Shown here one piece after another: positions 16,197-25,686 of a stretch of 33,576 bases of DNA. The notes below the pieces were generated by a model that saw nothing but the letters and a program-made list of their open reading frames with translations, had not been told where the DNA came from and made no database searches. Position 1 is the first letter of the stretch. Each line of letters opens with the position of its first letter. The stretch comes from JAAYCI01 sp047972265. Lineage in GTDB: Bacteria; Bacillota; Clostridia; Oscillospirales; Ruminococcaceae. The stretch lies in NCBI GenBank assembly GCA_047972265.1, contig JBKEAM010000057.1, positions 1-33,576 on the forward strand, given 5' to 3'. Made by a program: the position numbers and the translations under genes.

Positions 16197-16294
16197 GTAC
16201 AAAATTAGCCTGTATTTTTGTACACCCGCACACAAAAATATACAAAATATGCCAAGCGGGGTTCTGTTTTTTTTGCGGCCGGTTTTGTATGATA
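16197..16294 (+). promoter_or_regulatory. Putative control region of the phosphorylase operon
   Basis: GTACAAAA (16197-16204) and TTTTGTAC (16216-16223) form a perfect inverted repeat. Further ACAAAA-type half sites follow near 16230-16247. TTTTGTATGATA lies at 16283-16294 and could include a -10 box (TATGAT). A close match, TTTTGTATGCTA, occurs upstream of the YesM kinase gene at 20263-20274. The cluster may bind the locus regulator. Confidence 0.4.
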
Positions 16295-16343
16295 CAAGCG
16301 TAAAGGCCTGCCGTATTTTTAAAAAGCAGAGAAGGAGCAATGT

Positions 16344-18755
16344 ATGCAGTACGGTTTTTTTGACGATAAGAAAAGAGAATATGTGATTGACCGTGTGGAT
16401 GTGCCTACCAGTTGGACAAACTATTTGGGTACAGAGGATATGGTTGCTGTTGTAAACCAAACCGCTGGGGGGTACCTTTTTTATAAATCGGCCGAATATC
16501 ACCGCATTACCCGCTTTCGTCCAAATGGCGTACCAATGGACAGGCCCGGGCATTATATTTACCTGCGGGATGACGATACCGGCGAGTACTGGTCTGTAAG
16601 TTGGCAGCCTGTTGGCCTGCCGCTAAACAAGGCAAAATACACCTGTCGCCACGGGCTTTCTTACTCTGTATACGAGTGTGAATATAACGGCATTTACGCA
16701 AAACAAACCCTGTTTATCCCCCGCGGCGAGGATGTAGAGCTGTGGGACCTTACCATAGAGAACCGTGGGAGTGCCACCCGCTCCATCAGCGTAATTTCTT
16801 ACGCCGAGTTTTCTTTCCATCACATAGATATGGATAACCGCAATTTTCAGATGAGTTTGTACGCGGCGGGCGGCAGCTATAAAGACGGCATTATCCAGCA
16901 GGAACTGCACTACGAAGAAAACGGCTACCAATATTTTACGGCCGATTTTGCGCCCGATAGCTACGACACCGTGCGCGAATCTTTTATTGGTCCCTACCGC
17001 ACCGAAACAAACCCCTTGGGTGTAGAAACCGGCATGCTGGCGCAAACCGAAGAAAAGGGCGGCAACCAGTGCGCCGCCCTGCACAAAGGTTTTGTACTTG
17101 CCGCGGGTGGTACCCAGCGCGCCTGCTTTATGCTGGGAGAGGGTGCGCATGCAAACGGTGCCCGGGTACGCGCCAAATTTGCTAACCCGCAAAGCCGTGA
17201 TAATGCCTTTGCACAGCTTGCTGCCTACTGGGATGAGAAACTGCAGGCTTTGCAGGTAAACACCCCCAGCAGCGCCATGAACAGTATGCTAAACACTTGG
17301 ACACTATACCAAAGCGAAGTAAACGTTATGTTCTCTCGCTTTGCCAGCTTTATAGAGGTAGGCGGCCGCACCGGCCTTGGCTATCGCGATACCGCACAAG
17401 ACTCTATGACGGTGCAGCACTCTAACCCTGCAAAATGCCGCCAGCGCATTATGCAATTGTTAAACGGCCTTACTACAGACGGCTACGGCCTGCACCTGTT
17501 TCAGCCAGAATGGTTTGAGGATAAAGACAAGCAACAAAGCTTTAAAAGCCCCACGGTTGTGCCTACCCCCAGCGCTGAGGATATGATACACGGCATTGAG
17601 GATGCATGCAGTGACGATGCGCTTTGGCTAATTCCTTCCATTGTAGAGTATATCCGCGAAACCGGAGATTTTGCCTTTGCCGACCAGATGGTGCCCTATG
17701 CCAACGGCCCTGCCGACACTGTATACCAGCACATGAAAACAATATTGGATTTTTCTACCCGAATGGTGGGCAGCCACGGCATTTGTTTGGGTCTGCGGGC
17801 AGACTGGAACGATTGCCTAAACCTTGGCGGTGGAGAAAGCGCCATGGTTAGCTTTTTACACGTTTGGGCAATGGGCCATTTTGTAGATTTAGCACATCGC
17901 CTTGGCCGCACAGAGGATGCCGAGCAGTACAGCGCCCTGCGCAAAACCGTAATGGAAACCTGCGAAAAGAAATTGTGGGATGGCGAATGGTACCGCCGCG
18001 GCTATACAAAAAGCGGCCGCCCCATTGGCACCGCTACCGATGCCGAGGGCCGTGTGCATATGGAAAGCAACACATGGGCTGTTTTGTCTGGCTGCGCAAC
18101 CAAAGAGCACGGCCTTGCCGCAATGGATTCTGTAAAAGAATATCTGCTTACACCTTGGGGCCTGATGCTGAATGCCCCCGCTTATACCGTAATTGATGAC
18201 GAAATTGGGTTTGTTACCCGCGTATACCCCGGCCTAAAAGAAAACGCCTCTATTTTTAGCCACCCAAACCCGTGGGCCTGGGCGGCCGAGTGCCTGCTGG
18301 GCCGCGGGGACCGCGCCATGCAAATGTACGACGCGCTGTGCCCCTATAACCAAAACGATAAGATAGAAACCCGCAAGGCAGAGCCCTACAGTTACTGCCA
18401 GTTTATTACCGGACCAGACCACGAAAAGTTTGGCGAAGCCCACCACCCCTTTATGACAGGCTCTGGCGGGTGGAGTTATTTTGCGGCCACAAGGTACATG
18501 CTGGGGGTACGCCCCCAATTTGACAGCCTGGTGGTAGACCCCTGCATTCCCACCGAGTGGGACGGTTTTAGCCTTATCCGTAAATTTAGGGGCGCACAGT
18601 ACAATATACAGGTGCAAAACCCGCAGCATGTAAGCAAGGGTGTGGCGCAGATATTTGTAAACGAAGAGGCCGCCCAAAGCATACCGGTGCTGCCCGCCGG
18701 ATCCACTGCCGAAATACGGGTGGTAATGGGCACCGCAAAGGAGGATTTGCAATGA
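16344..18755 (+). CDS. GH94 disaccharide phosphorylase, chitobiose-phosphorylase type
   Basis: This 803-residue cytoplasmic enzyme cleaves a beta-linked disaccharide with phosphate to give an alpha-sugar 1-phosphate and a free sugar. The layout is the GH94 N-terminal beta-sandwich (PTSWTNYLGT, NQTAGGYLFY, DRPGHYIYLRDDDTGEYW), a helical linker, the (alpha/alpha)6 barrel and a C-terminal jelly roll. The catalytic acid is Asp490 in RADWNDCLN. Phosphate-site blocks FSHPNPWAW and MTGSGGWSY are present. The motifs DRPGHY.YLRDDD, SRFASFIEVGGRTGLGYRDT and SPTVVPTPS match my memory of Vibrio N,N'-diacetylchitobiose phosphorylase better than clostridial cellobiose phosphorylase. The substrate is therefore probably a GlcNAc or related disaccharide, not proven. 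The stop overlaps the next start (ATGA). Confidence 0.88.
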   Translation: MQYGFFDDKKREYVIDRVDVPTSWTNYLGTEDMVAVVNQTAGGYLFYKSAEYHRITRFRPNGVPMDRPGHYIYLRDDDTGEYWSVSWQPVGLPLNKAKYTCRHGLSYSVYECEYNGIYAKQTLFIPRGEDVELWDLTIENRGSATRSISVISYAEFSFHHIDMDNRNFQMSLYAAGGSYKDGIIQQELHYEENGYQYFTADFAPDSYDTVRESFIGPYRTETNPLGVETGMLAQTEEKGGNQCAALHKGFVLAAGGTQRACFMLGEGAHANGARVRAKFANPQSRDNAFAQLAAYWDEKLQALQVNTPSSAMNSMLNTWTLYQSEVNVMFSRFASFIEVGGRTGLGYRDTAQDSMTVQHSNPAKCRQRIMQLLNGLTTDGYGLHLFQPEWFEDKDKQQSFKSPTVVPTPSAEDMIHGIEDACSDDALWLIPSIVEYIRETGDFAFADQMVPYANGPADTVYQHMKTILDFSTRMVGSHGICLGLRADWNDCLNLGGGESAMVSFLHVWAMGHFVDLAHRLGRTEDAEQYSALRKTVMETCEKKLWDGEWYRRGYTKSGRPIGTATDAEGRVHMESNTWAVLSGCATKEHGLAAMDSVKEYLLTPWGLMLNAPAYTVIDDEIGFVTRVYPGLKENASIFSHPNPWAWAAECLLGRGDRAMQMYDALCPYNQNDKIETRKAEPYSYCQFITGPDHEKFGEAHHPFMTGSGGWSYFAATRYMLGVRPQFDSLVVDPCIPTEWDGFSLIRKFRGAQYNIQVQNPQHVSKGVAQIFVNEEAAQSIPVLPAGSTAEIRVVMGTAKEDLQ

Positions 18756-20170
18756 TCCAGTTTGGAACGGGAGGATGGCGCGCCATTATTGGCGACGAAT
18801 TTACCAAGGCCAACGTGCAACTGCTTACCGCAGCCATTGCACATAAGATAAAAGACGATGGCGAGGCCGAGCGTGGTTTTGTAATAGGATACGACCGCCG
18901 CTTTTTAAGCGAAGAAGCCGCCAAATGGGCCGCCGAGGTGATGGCTGCTGAGGGTATACACTGCCGTGTTATTAACCGAGAAAGCCCCACGCCCCTTATT
19001 ATGTTTGCTGTAAACCTATACCATGTGGCACTGGGCATGGCGGTTACCGCAAGCCATAACCCCGCCATTTACAACGGTGTTAAGGTATTTATGGAGGGTG
19101 GCCGCGATGCAGACGAAAACCTTACCCACCAGTTTGAGGGCTATATTGCCGCCATAGAGCCGGAATCTGTAGAGGCTATTCCGTTTGAAGAAGCCCTTGC
19201 CGCAGGCAAGGTAGAGCTGATAGACCCCATGAACGAGTATATTGACAGCATTCTTTCCTCGGTAGACAGCGATGTTATTCGCAAGCGGGGGCTTCATGTG
19301 GTGTTAGACCCCATGTATGGCGTAAGCAAAACCGCCCTGCAAACCATTTTACTTACCACACGCTGTGACGTTGAGGTAATACACGAGCGGCGCGATACAC
19401 TGTTTGGTGGCCGTCTGCCTGCCCCCAACGTGCATACGCTTGCCAGCCTTATTAATTTTGTAGAAGAACACCACTGTGATATTGGTATTGCCACCGATGG
19501 CGATGCCGACCGCTTGGGTGTTATAAATGATAAGGCCGAGTTTTTGCACCCAAACAAAATACTGGTGCTGTTGTACTATTACCTGTTAAAATACAAAAAC
19601 TGGCGGGGCACTGCCGTGCGCAACATTGCCACCACCCATTTGTTAGACCGTATTGCCGATGCCTTTAGCGAAACCTGCTACGAGGTACCCGTTGGTTTTA
19701 AATATATTTCCTCTAAAATGCTGGAAACCGGTGCCATTATTGGCGGAGAATCCAGCGGCGGGCTAACGGTGCGGGGGCATATACAGGGTAAAGATGGTAT
19801 TTACGCTGCTACCCTGCTGGTAGAAATGCTTGCCATTACCGGCCGCCGTTTAAGCGATTTGTGGCAGGAGATAGAAGATACCTACGGTATGTTTGAAATG
19901 GACGAGCGAGACTATCATTTTTCTACCCAAAAGCGAGAAGAAATTTACCGTACTCTGCTGGAAGATAAGCTATTGCCCGATTTCCCTATGGAGATTGACC
20001 ATGTAAGCTACATGGATGGCTGCAAGGTGTATTTTAAAAACGGTGGGTGGATTATTGCCCGCTTCTCGGGTACCGAACCTCTCTTGCGCATTTTTTGCGA
20101 GATGGAAAGCATGATTGCCGCCAAAAAAACAGCCGATATTTTAGAAGAATTTTTGCATCTGCCCGCCTAG
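18752..20170 (+). CDS. Phosphohexomutase (phosphoglucomutase/phosphomannomutase family)
   Basis: This 472-residue alpha-D-phosphohexomutase interconverts sugar 1- and 6-phosphates. The phosphoserine loop TASHNP places the catalytic Ser at 101. The metal loop DGDADR lies at 249-254, the sugar-binding loop GGESSGG at 331-337, and the phosphate-binding RFSGTEPLLRI near the C-terminus. It overlaps the GH94 gene by 4 bp, so the two are translationally coupled. Its job is most likely to convert the 1-phosphate from the phosphorylase (GlcNAc-1-P or Glc-1-P) to the 6-phosphate for catabolism. Whether it prefers GlcNAc or glucose cannot be read from the motifs. Confidence 0.9.
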   Translation: MIQFGTGGWRAIIGDEFTKANVQLLTAAIAHKIKDDGEAERGFVIGYDRRFLSEEAAKWAAEVMAAEGIHCRVINRESPTPLIMFAVNLYHVALGMAVTASHNPAIYNGVKVFMEGGRDADENLTHQFEGYIAAIEPESVEAIPFEEALAAGKVELIDPMNEYIDSILSSVDSDVIRKRGLHVVLDPMYGVSKTALQTILLTTRCDVEVIHERRDTLFGGRLPAPNVHTLASLINFVEEHHCDIGIATDGDADRLGVINDKAEFLHPNKILVLLYYYLLKYKNWRGTAVRNIATTHLLDRIADAFSETCYEVPVGFKYISSKMLETGAIIGGESSGGLTVRGHIQGKDGIYAATLLVEMLAITGRRLSDLWQEIEDTYGMFEMDERDYHFSTQKREEIYRTLLEDKLLPDFPMEIDHVSYMDGCKVYFKNGGWIIARFSGTEPLLRIFCEMESMIAAKKTADILEEFLHLPA

Positions 20171-20182
20171 TGCCACTTTACC

Positions 20183-20218
20183 ACAAGGCCTGTTTTATAT
20201 AAGCAGGCCTTGTTTTTA
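20183..20218 (+). terminator. Terminator after the phosphohexomutase gene
   Basis: ACAAGGCCTG (20183-20192) pairs with CAGGCCTTGT (20204-20213), followed by TTTTAT. It separates the phosphorylase-mutase operon from the transporter operon. Confidence 0.88.
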
Positions 20219-20412
20219 TATCTGGGCATACATCTTTGCTTTGCGGGGCATCTATAAGCATATTTTGTATGCTATACTATTTAAAATTTATTGTTTATAC
20301 TTTTTTCCATCACAAAATATATTTTAAAAATTCTTTCATTTGTAATAAAAAGCGGCATTATTTTTTTCAAAAAAACAAGCCACATATATTTGCCAGAAGG
20401 GAGCCCCCAGCC
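20219..20412 (+). promoter_or_regulatory. AT-rich upstream region of the kinase gene
   Basis: A GCATA...TATGC inverted repeat at 20258-20272 contains TTTTGTATGCTA, shared with the region before the GH94 gene. TATACT (20273-20278) is a possible -10 without a good -35, as expected for an activator-dependent promoter. The rest is A/T-rich leader. Confidence 0.4.
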
Positions 20413-22209
20413 ATGCAGCAGCCACCAAAAGCCGAGCCCAAAAAGCGGGCAAAATGGTCTTTAAAATGGAGCCTTCTTTTTTTAATTTTCACCTGCTGGG
20501 TACTGCCCTTGTTTTTTATTTTATACGGCAGCTACTACCTTTCTGCCCAGCGCACACAGGCGCATGTATCGGATATTGTTAAGGTTTCTATCAACAATGC
20601 TGCCGATATTGCGCGCCGCAACCTAGAAAACGTGGTGGATGCCGCCCTAAGCGCCAGCTACATCCCCACTGTGCGCAACGCCTATGCTGCCCTGCAAAAA
20701 GACGGCAACCTTGCCGCCTTTTCCTCCTCTATTAAAGTTAATTTTTTATACCAACAATACAGCCGCAGCCGCATTATCAATGCTTCCTACTTGCTGTTTC
20801 CTCAATTGGACGAAAGCACCGGGCAGGACGATTTGTATTTTGCCTACAACCCCGCGCTTTCTTCTTATGAGGATGTTTTGCATTTTTACAACAGCAGCCC
20901 TGCACAGCAGGCGCTTGCACAAATGCATACCCTTGGCAGCAATGTGGGCTTTATTCAGTCGGATGGGCATCTTTACCTCATCCGGGTGCTTTCATTACAC
21001 AACAACCGCTTTTCTCCCTATGCCGTTTTGGCCTTGGAGATAAACCTGCAGTCCCTGTACACCGGTATTCAAAATCTGCCGTGGGTGCCTGCCTTTACCC
21101 TTATGCTCAACGATATCCCCCTTGGATACGGCGACGTTGTTTCGGTACCGGAGATTGTTCCAACTTCCTCCCCCTCTACCCAGCCGCTGGAGGATAACAA
21201 GGTGCTGGTATACGGCAAAGACGATAGCTCCCGCTTTTCTTTAGAGTATTACGCCGTGGCCGATTTACAGCCCCTGATACGAGAAATGGGCGCTTCTACC
21301 AGCTTTATACTGTTTGGCCTTTTATCCATTCCCCTCATGTTTGTAGTCCTCTTCTTTTTCTCCCGTATGATCAACCGCCCCATACGCCGGTTAAGCGATT
21401 TTGCCCATACCATTGAGGAAGGCAAGTTTGGCCTGCAAATTAACAAAGACCAGCTTGGCAGCTCGGAATTTGCGTATCTTGGCGGGCAGCTTAACGCCAT
21501 GAGTGCCCGGCTGGAAACCCAGTTTGAGCGTATTTACCGCGAAGAACTTGCCCTGCGGGACGCCCGTATAAAGGCGCTGCAAAGCCAAATAAACCCCCAC
21601 TTTTTGGGCAATACACTAGAGATAATAAACTGGGAGGCTCGCCTTGCAGGCAACGTAAAGGTAAGCCATATGCTGGAGGCCCTTACCACCATGCTGGAGG
21701 CGGTGCTAGACCGCCGCCACCGCCCGCTTATTCACCTTTCGGAAGAAATGATGTACGTAAACGCCTATCTATATATCATTCAAGAGCGGCTTGGCAAGCG
21801 CCTTACCGTAGAGCAGGACATTGCCGAGGATTTACAAGATTGGTACGTGCCCCGCCTTGTGTTGCAGCCTATTGTAGAAAACGCAGTAGAGCACGGTGCC
21901 GCCGCCCGTCAAAAGGGCCACATTATTATACGCGCGGTGCGCCAAAACGATGAATGGATGCGGCTTGAAGTAATAAACGACAGCCCACTTACCACAGAGG
22001 ACGAAGAGCGCATCCATACCATATTGGATGATTCTTCTGCCGAGGGAGAACTTTCTTCCGGCAATATCGGCATCCGAAATGTACACCAGCGGCTGCGTAT
22101 TATTTACGGTGAACAAAGCGGTTTATCCATCAAAACAGACAAAAAGAACAACACGGTTTCGTCAATGTGTATACAGTATCTACAAAATCAGCAAAACCAG
22201 TCAAATTAG
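20413..22209 (+). CDS. YesM-type sensor histidine kinase
   Basis: This is a 598-residue membrane kinase. A transmembrane helix (about 18-43) and an extracytoplasmic sensor domain are followed by a second helix (about 295-317), a HAMP segment (NRPIRRLSDFAHTIEEGKFG) and the His_kinase domain with phosphorylated His396 in QINPHFLGNTLEIINWEA. The HATPase has its N box at Asn491 (PIVENAVEHG) and a GNIGIRNVHQRL G box. The start at MQQPPKAEPKK has AGAAGGGAG upstream; the longer frame to 20236 is AT-rich non-coding. It probably senses the sugar imported by the downstream ABC genes, alone or through the binding protein, and phosphorylates the YesN-like regulator at the end of the operon. Confidence 0.88.
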   Translation: MQQPPKAEPKKRAKWSLKWSLLFLIFTCWVLPLFFILYGSYYLSAQRTQAHVSDIVKVSINNAADIARRNLENVVDAALSASYIPTVRNAYAALQKDGNLAAFSSSIKVNFLYQQYSRSRIINASYLLFPQLDESTGQDDLYFAYNPALSSYEDVLHFYNSSPAQQALAQMHTLGSNVGFIQSDGHLYLIRVLSLHNNRFSPYAVLALEINLQSLYTGIQNLPWVPAFTLMLNDIPLGYGDVVSVPEIVPTSSPSTQPLEDNKVLVYGKDDSSRFSLEYYAVADLQPLIREMGASTSFILFGLLSIPLMFVVLFFFSRMINRPIRRLSDFAHTIEEGKFGLQINKDQLGSSEFAYLGGQLNAMSARLETQFERIYREELALRDARIKALQSQINPHFLGNTLEIINWEARLAGNVKVSHMLEALTTMLEAVLDRRHRPLIHLSEEMMYVNAYLYIIQERLGKRLTVEQDIAEDLQDWYVPRLVLQPIVENAVEHGAAARQKGHIIIRAVRQNDEWMRLEVINDSPLTTEDEERIHTILDDSSAEGELSSGNIGIRNVHQRLRIIYGEQSGLSIKTDKKNNTVSSMCIQYLQNQQNQSN

Positions 22210-22213
22210 CACA

Positions 22214-22302
22214 AATGTATACATGGCGCTTGCCTTTAAAATTGCATTATTATAAAGGTGCAATCAGACGTGCATCCCGCACGTGGAGCAATTTTCAGGA
22301 GG
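22214..22302 (+). promoter_or_regulatory. Leader of the binding-protein gene
   Basis: The gap between the kinase and binding-protein genes holds a palindrome, ATGTATACAT, near 22214-22224. A hairpin (ACGTGC/GCACGT, 22268-22284) follows, then a strong AGGAGG (22297-22302). The hairpin has no T tail and may stabilise the abundant binding-protein mRNA. A separate promoter is possible but not well formed. Confidence 0.35.
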
Positions 22303-22309
22303 TAATACG

Positions 22310-23641
22310 ATGAAAAAAGTATTGGCACTTGGTCTTTCGGCAATTATGTGCGTTGGCCTGCTGGCTGCCTGCGGCGGCACAGCTTCTTCCGGCACACCCT
22401 CTTCCGGTGGGGCTTCTTCCGGCGGCGGCAGTTCTGCTGCGGTAGATCTTCGCGTTGTTTCTTCCTTCTCCGGCACCGACGGAAACCGCAAAGCATTTGA
22501 AGATGCTTACAAAGCATGGGAAACCGAAACCGGCAACACCGTTATCGACGAATCCCAAACATCCGACGAAACATGGAAAGCAAAGGTTGTTGCAGACTTT
22601 GAAGCCGGCAGCGAACCCGATGTTCTGTTCTTCTTTACCAACAACGACGCCAACAGCTTTATTGAGGCCGGCAAGGTTATTTCTATCGAGGATATCCGCA
22701 AAGAGTATCCCGAATATGCCTCTAACATGAAAGACGGCAGCTTGCCCACCTCTACCGTAGACGGCAAGGCATATGCAGTGCCCACCACCGGCTACTGGGA
22801 AGGCCTGTTTGTAAACGAAAAAGTATTGGCAGATTGCGGCCTTACCGCCCCCGATGCCAACACCACATGGGCAGAGTTTTTGGAAATGTGCGAAACCATT
22901 AAAGCCAAAGGCTATACCCCCATTGCTGTTTCTTTGCAGCAGGTTCCTCACTATTGGTTTGAGTTTACCATCATGAACAATGGCGGCCCCGGCGCTACCC
23001 ACTTAAGCGTTCCCACCAGCAGCTCCGATTCTTCTTTTGCTGCATGGGCCGGCGGATTAAACGACATTAAAGAACTGTACCAGAAAGGCTACCTGCCCAA
23101 AAACACCCTTTCTGCTTCCGACGAAGAGACCTTCCAACTGATGTACGACGACAAAGCTGCTTTCGCCATCGACGGCTCTTGGAAAGTTGGACAGATTGTT
23201 GAAGCCGTTGGCGAAGACCGCCTGGACGACTACAATGTAACCTTTGTACCCGGCAAAGACAACCGCAAAGCTACCGATATTGTGGGCGGCCTTTCGATGG
23301 GTTACTACATTACCGAAAAAGCTTGGAATGACCCTGCAAAGCGCGAAGCTGCTGTTAGCTTCATCACCGCCCTTACCTCCGACGATGTTGTAAACACCAT
23401 GGCCGGCGGCACCGCACAAACCGCGCTTGCAACTCCCGGCGCAAAACCTGCCGACCTTAACAGCCTGCAGCTAAAGGCATTTGATATGATGGCTGGCGCT
23501 ACCAGCGTTACCCCCGCTGTGCAGGACTTTATTAAGCCCGAAGCAAAAGACCAGATTTTGGTAACCGACACCAAGCTGGTAGCAAACGGGGATGTTACAG
23601 CCGAACAAGCTGTAGAAAACATGATAGCCGCCAACGGCTGA
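22310..23641 (+). CDS. ABC transporter sugar-binding lipoprotein
   Basis: This 443-residue family 1 (CUT1) solute-binding protein begins with a signal peptide ending in LLAAC (Cys21), followed by a Ser/Gly-rich linker. The mature part carries typical blocks: GTDGNRKAFEDAYKAWETET, EPDVLFFFTNNDANSF, AYAVPTTGYWEGLFVNEKVL and DKAAFAIDGSWKVG. It captures a sugar, probably an oligosaccharide, outside the membrane and delivers it to the two permeases. A terminator-like hairpin directly after the gene would give it higher expression than the permeases. No ATPase is encoded here, so a shared MsmX/MsiK-type ATPase is expected elsewhere. Confidence 0.9.
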   Translation: MKKVLALGLSAIMCVGLLAACGGTASSGTPSSGGASSGGGSSAAVDLRVVSSFSGTDGNRKAFEDAYKAWETETGNTVIDESQTSDETWKAKVVADFEAGSEPDVLFFFTNNDANSFIEAGKVISIEDIRKEYPEYASNMKDGSLPTSTVDGKAYAVPTTGYWEGLFVNEKVLADCGLTAPDANTTWAEFLEMCETIKAKGYTPIAVSLQQVPHYWFEFTIMNNGGPGATHLSVPTSSSDSSFAAWAGGLNDIKELYQKGYLPKNTLSASDEETFQLMYDDKAAFAIDGSWKVGQIVEAVGEDRLDDYNVTFVPGKDNRKATDIVGGLSMGYYITEKAWNDPAKREAAVSFITALTSDDVVNTMAGGTAQTALATPGAKPADLNSLQLKAFDMMAGATSVTPAVQDFIKPEAKDQILVTDTKLVANGDVTAEQAVENMIAANG

Positions 23642-23675
23642 TTGAAGCGTGTAAAGCTTATATAAATAAGCACAG

Positions 23676-23711
23676 GGCCGAAGAGCGGGTTGGCTGCTCT
23701 TCGGCCTTTTT
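23676..23711 (+). terminator. Partial terminator between binding-protein and permease genes
   Basis: GGCCGAAGAGC (23676-23686) and GCTCTTCGGCC (23696-23706) form an 11-bp stem with TTTTT after it. It ends just before the permease ribosome binding site, so some readthrough must occur. This arrangement is common for lowering permease relative to binding-protein levels. Confidence 0.85.
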
Positions 23712-23728
23712 GAAAGGAGAGACGCGCT

Positions 23729-24631
23729 TTGAAAGACAATAACTCTATGATATACAAACGCAAAAGCCCTTTGCTGCTGTTTTTACTGCCTGCATTTGCT
23801 TTTTTAGCGGTATATCTTTTTTATCCTTTTGTAATGAACATTATTAACAGCTTTAGCGACATACCCTCACTGGGTGCCGCCTCTAAAGGCTGGTTGGACC
23901 CTTGGTACACCAACTATCAGCGCCTTGTAACAGACCCTTACATGCGCACTGCCTTTTTAAATACCATGCTTATGATGCTGTGCACCATTGTATTTCAGGT
24001 AGGCATTGCACTGGTGCTGGCTATGCTGGTAGACCACATACGCCGCGGAGCAAGTTTTTTTAGAACCGTATACTTTTTCCCCATTGTTATTTCTGCCACG
24101 GCACTTGGCCTAATGTTTAATCTGTTGTTTTTATACGATGTTGGCCCCATTAACCAACTGCTGATTAACCTTGGCATTATAACGCAGGATACCCTTGTAA
24201 ACTGGAAAGAGGGCCCCTGGCTGTTTACCATGCTTACCCCCGTAATGTGGCAGTATGTTGGCTATTACTTTGTAATTATTGTAACCGGGCTAAACAACAT
24301 CCCCACAGACGTGTATGAGGCTGCCGAAATAGACGGCGCCAGCGGTTGGCAGGTTATTACCAAAATAAAACTACCCCTTTTGCACAACACCCTGTGCACC
24401 TGCCTTACGCTTGCCATTACCGGCGCGCTAAAGGTGTTCGATCTTCCGTGGACCATGTTTCCCAAGGGGCTGCCTATGGAAAAAAGCTGGCTTACAGGCA
24501 CCTACATGTACAAGTTTTCTTTGGGCGGTGCCAACAATATCGGCTATTCCAGCGCCATCGCGGTGTTTATTGTAATTTTGGGTGTACTGCTTAGCCAGGC
24601 CGCCAACCGCGTATTTAAAAAAGATTATTAA
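23729..24631 (+). CDS. ABC sugar permease, MalF/UgpA type
   Basis: This is a 300-residue inner-membrane permease with six helices, the first at about 14-36. The cytoplasmic EAA loop that contacts the ATPase starts near residue 196 (YEAAEIDGASGWQVITKIKL). The start is TTG at 23729: AAGGAG lies nine bases upstream, while the first ATG (23747) has no ribosome binding site. It pairs with the following permease to form the CUT1 channel. Confidence 0.88.
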   Translation: MKDNNSMIYKRKSPLLLFLLPAFAFLAVYLFYPFVMNIINSFSDIPSLGAASKGWLDPWYTNYQRLVTDPYMRTAFLNTMLMMLCTIVFQVGIALVLAMLVDHIRRGASFFRTVYFFPIVISATALGLMFNLLFLYDVGPINQLLINLGIITQDTLVNWKEGPWLFTMLTPVMWQYVGYYFVIIVTGLNNIPTDVYEAAEIDGASGWQVITKIKLPLLHNTLCTCLTLAITGALKVFDLPWTMFPKGLPMEKSWLTGTYMYKFSLGGANNIGYSSAIAVFIVILGVLLSQAANRVFKKDY

Positions 24632-24644
24632 GGAGGGCCCTGCA

Positions 24645-25523
24645 ATGCAAAAAACAACATCGCTGCGCAGCAAGCGCAAAATACAGCCCTCTCAAATTAT
24701 TACATATGTTGTGCTTTCCCTTTGGGCGCTTACCACCATATACCCCTTTATTTGGGTTATTCAAAACTCGTTTAAAACCAAAAACGATATTCTTACCAAA
24801 TCTTTTGCTCTGCCCTTTGGCGAACTTTTTACGCTGGATAACTACACCCAAACCTTTGAAAAGTTTGATATTTGGACAGCCTACCGCAACAGCATTATCA
24901 TCTCCGGCTCGGTTACCATTATAGTGGTTTTGCTGGCGGGCATGTGCGCTTATGGGCTGGCACGTTACCAGTTTAAGGGGCGCAAGGTTTTACACTCCCT
25001 GCTTATTGCCGCCATGATGTTCCCTGTATTTGCCACCATCATCCCGGTATTTACCATGCAAAGCAAATGGGGCATTGTAAACACCACCGTTCCTCTTAGC
25101 TGGCTGTCGGTTGCGCTGCCCCAAATTGCGGGCAATATATCTTTTGCCACCATTGTTTTAATGGGCTATATCCACAGCCTGCCTATCGATTTGGAAGAAG
25201 CCGCCTACCTTGAGGGATACGGCGTTGTGCGCATTTTCTTCCGCATTATTATGCCCCTTGCAAAGCCTAGCTTTGCCACCGTGGCCATCTTCTCCTTTTT
25301 ATGGAGCTATAACGACCTGTTTACCCAAATGTTCTTTTTACGCTCGGCAAAGTTTTTTACCATCACCCGCCTGCTCAACGATATTTCTAGCGTTTCGGGC
25401 GGTACCAACTACGGCTGGATGGCTGCGGCCGTTGTACTGGTGGTTTTGCCGGTGCTGGTTGTGTACATTTTACTGCAAAAGAACATTATTAAAGGCTTGA
25501 CGGCCGGAGCCGTAAAAGGATAA
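24645..25523 (+). CDS. ABC sugar permease, MalG/UgpE type
   Basis: This is a 292-residue permease with six membrane helices. The EAA loop lies at about 183-203 (LEEAAYLEGYGVVRIFFRII), followed by MPLAKPSFATVAIF. It begins at MQKTTSLRSKRK with AAGGAGG upstream, 13 bp after the previous stop; the longer frame to 24582 overlaps the other permease and is not used. The MalG-like order after the MalF-like gene is standard for CUT1 importers. Confidence 0.9.
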   Translation: MQKTTSLRSKRKIQPSQIITYVVLSLWALTTIYPFIWVIQNSFKTKNDILTKSFALPFGELFTLDNYTQTFEKFDIWTAYRNSIIISGSVTIIVVLLAGMCAYGLARYQFKGRKVLHSLLIAAMMFPVFATIIPVFTMQSKWGIVNTTVPLSWLSVALPQIAGNISFATIVLMGYIHSLPIDLEEAAYLEGYGVVRIFFRIIMPLAKPSFATVAIFSFLWSYNDLFTQMFFLRSAKFFTITRLLNDISSVSGGTNYGWMAAAVVLVVLPVLVVYILLQKNIIKGLTAGAVKG

Positions 25524-25686
25524 TATTAGCTTGCTTTTAAATCAGGTCAAATTATGGGGAGGCAGTTTCCCCGCAAGGCCGGCGTTGCAGCAGTATTTTG
25601 TGTACAGCGCGGCTTTTGCGCCAAACACGGCCAATTTTGTTTGGTATGCCTGTTTTAAGTGTAACACTTCACAAGGGGGTTACAGA

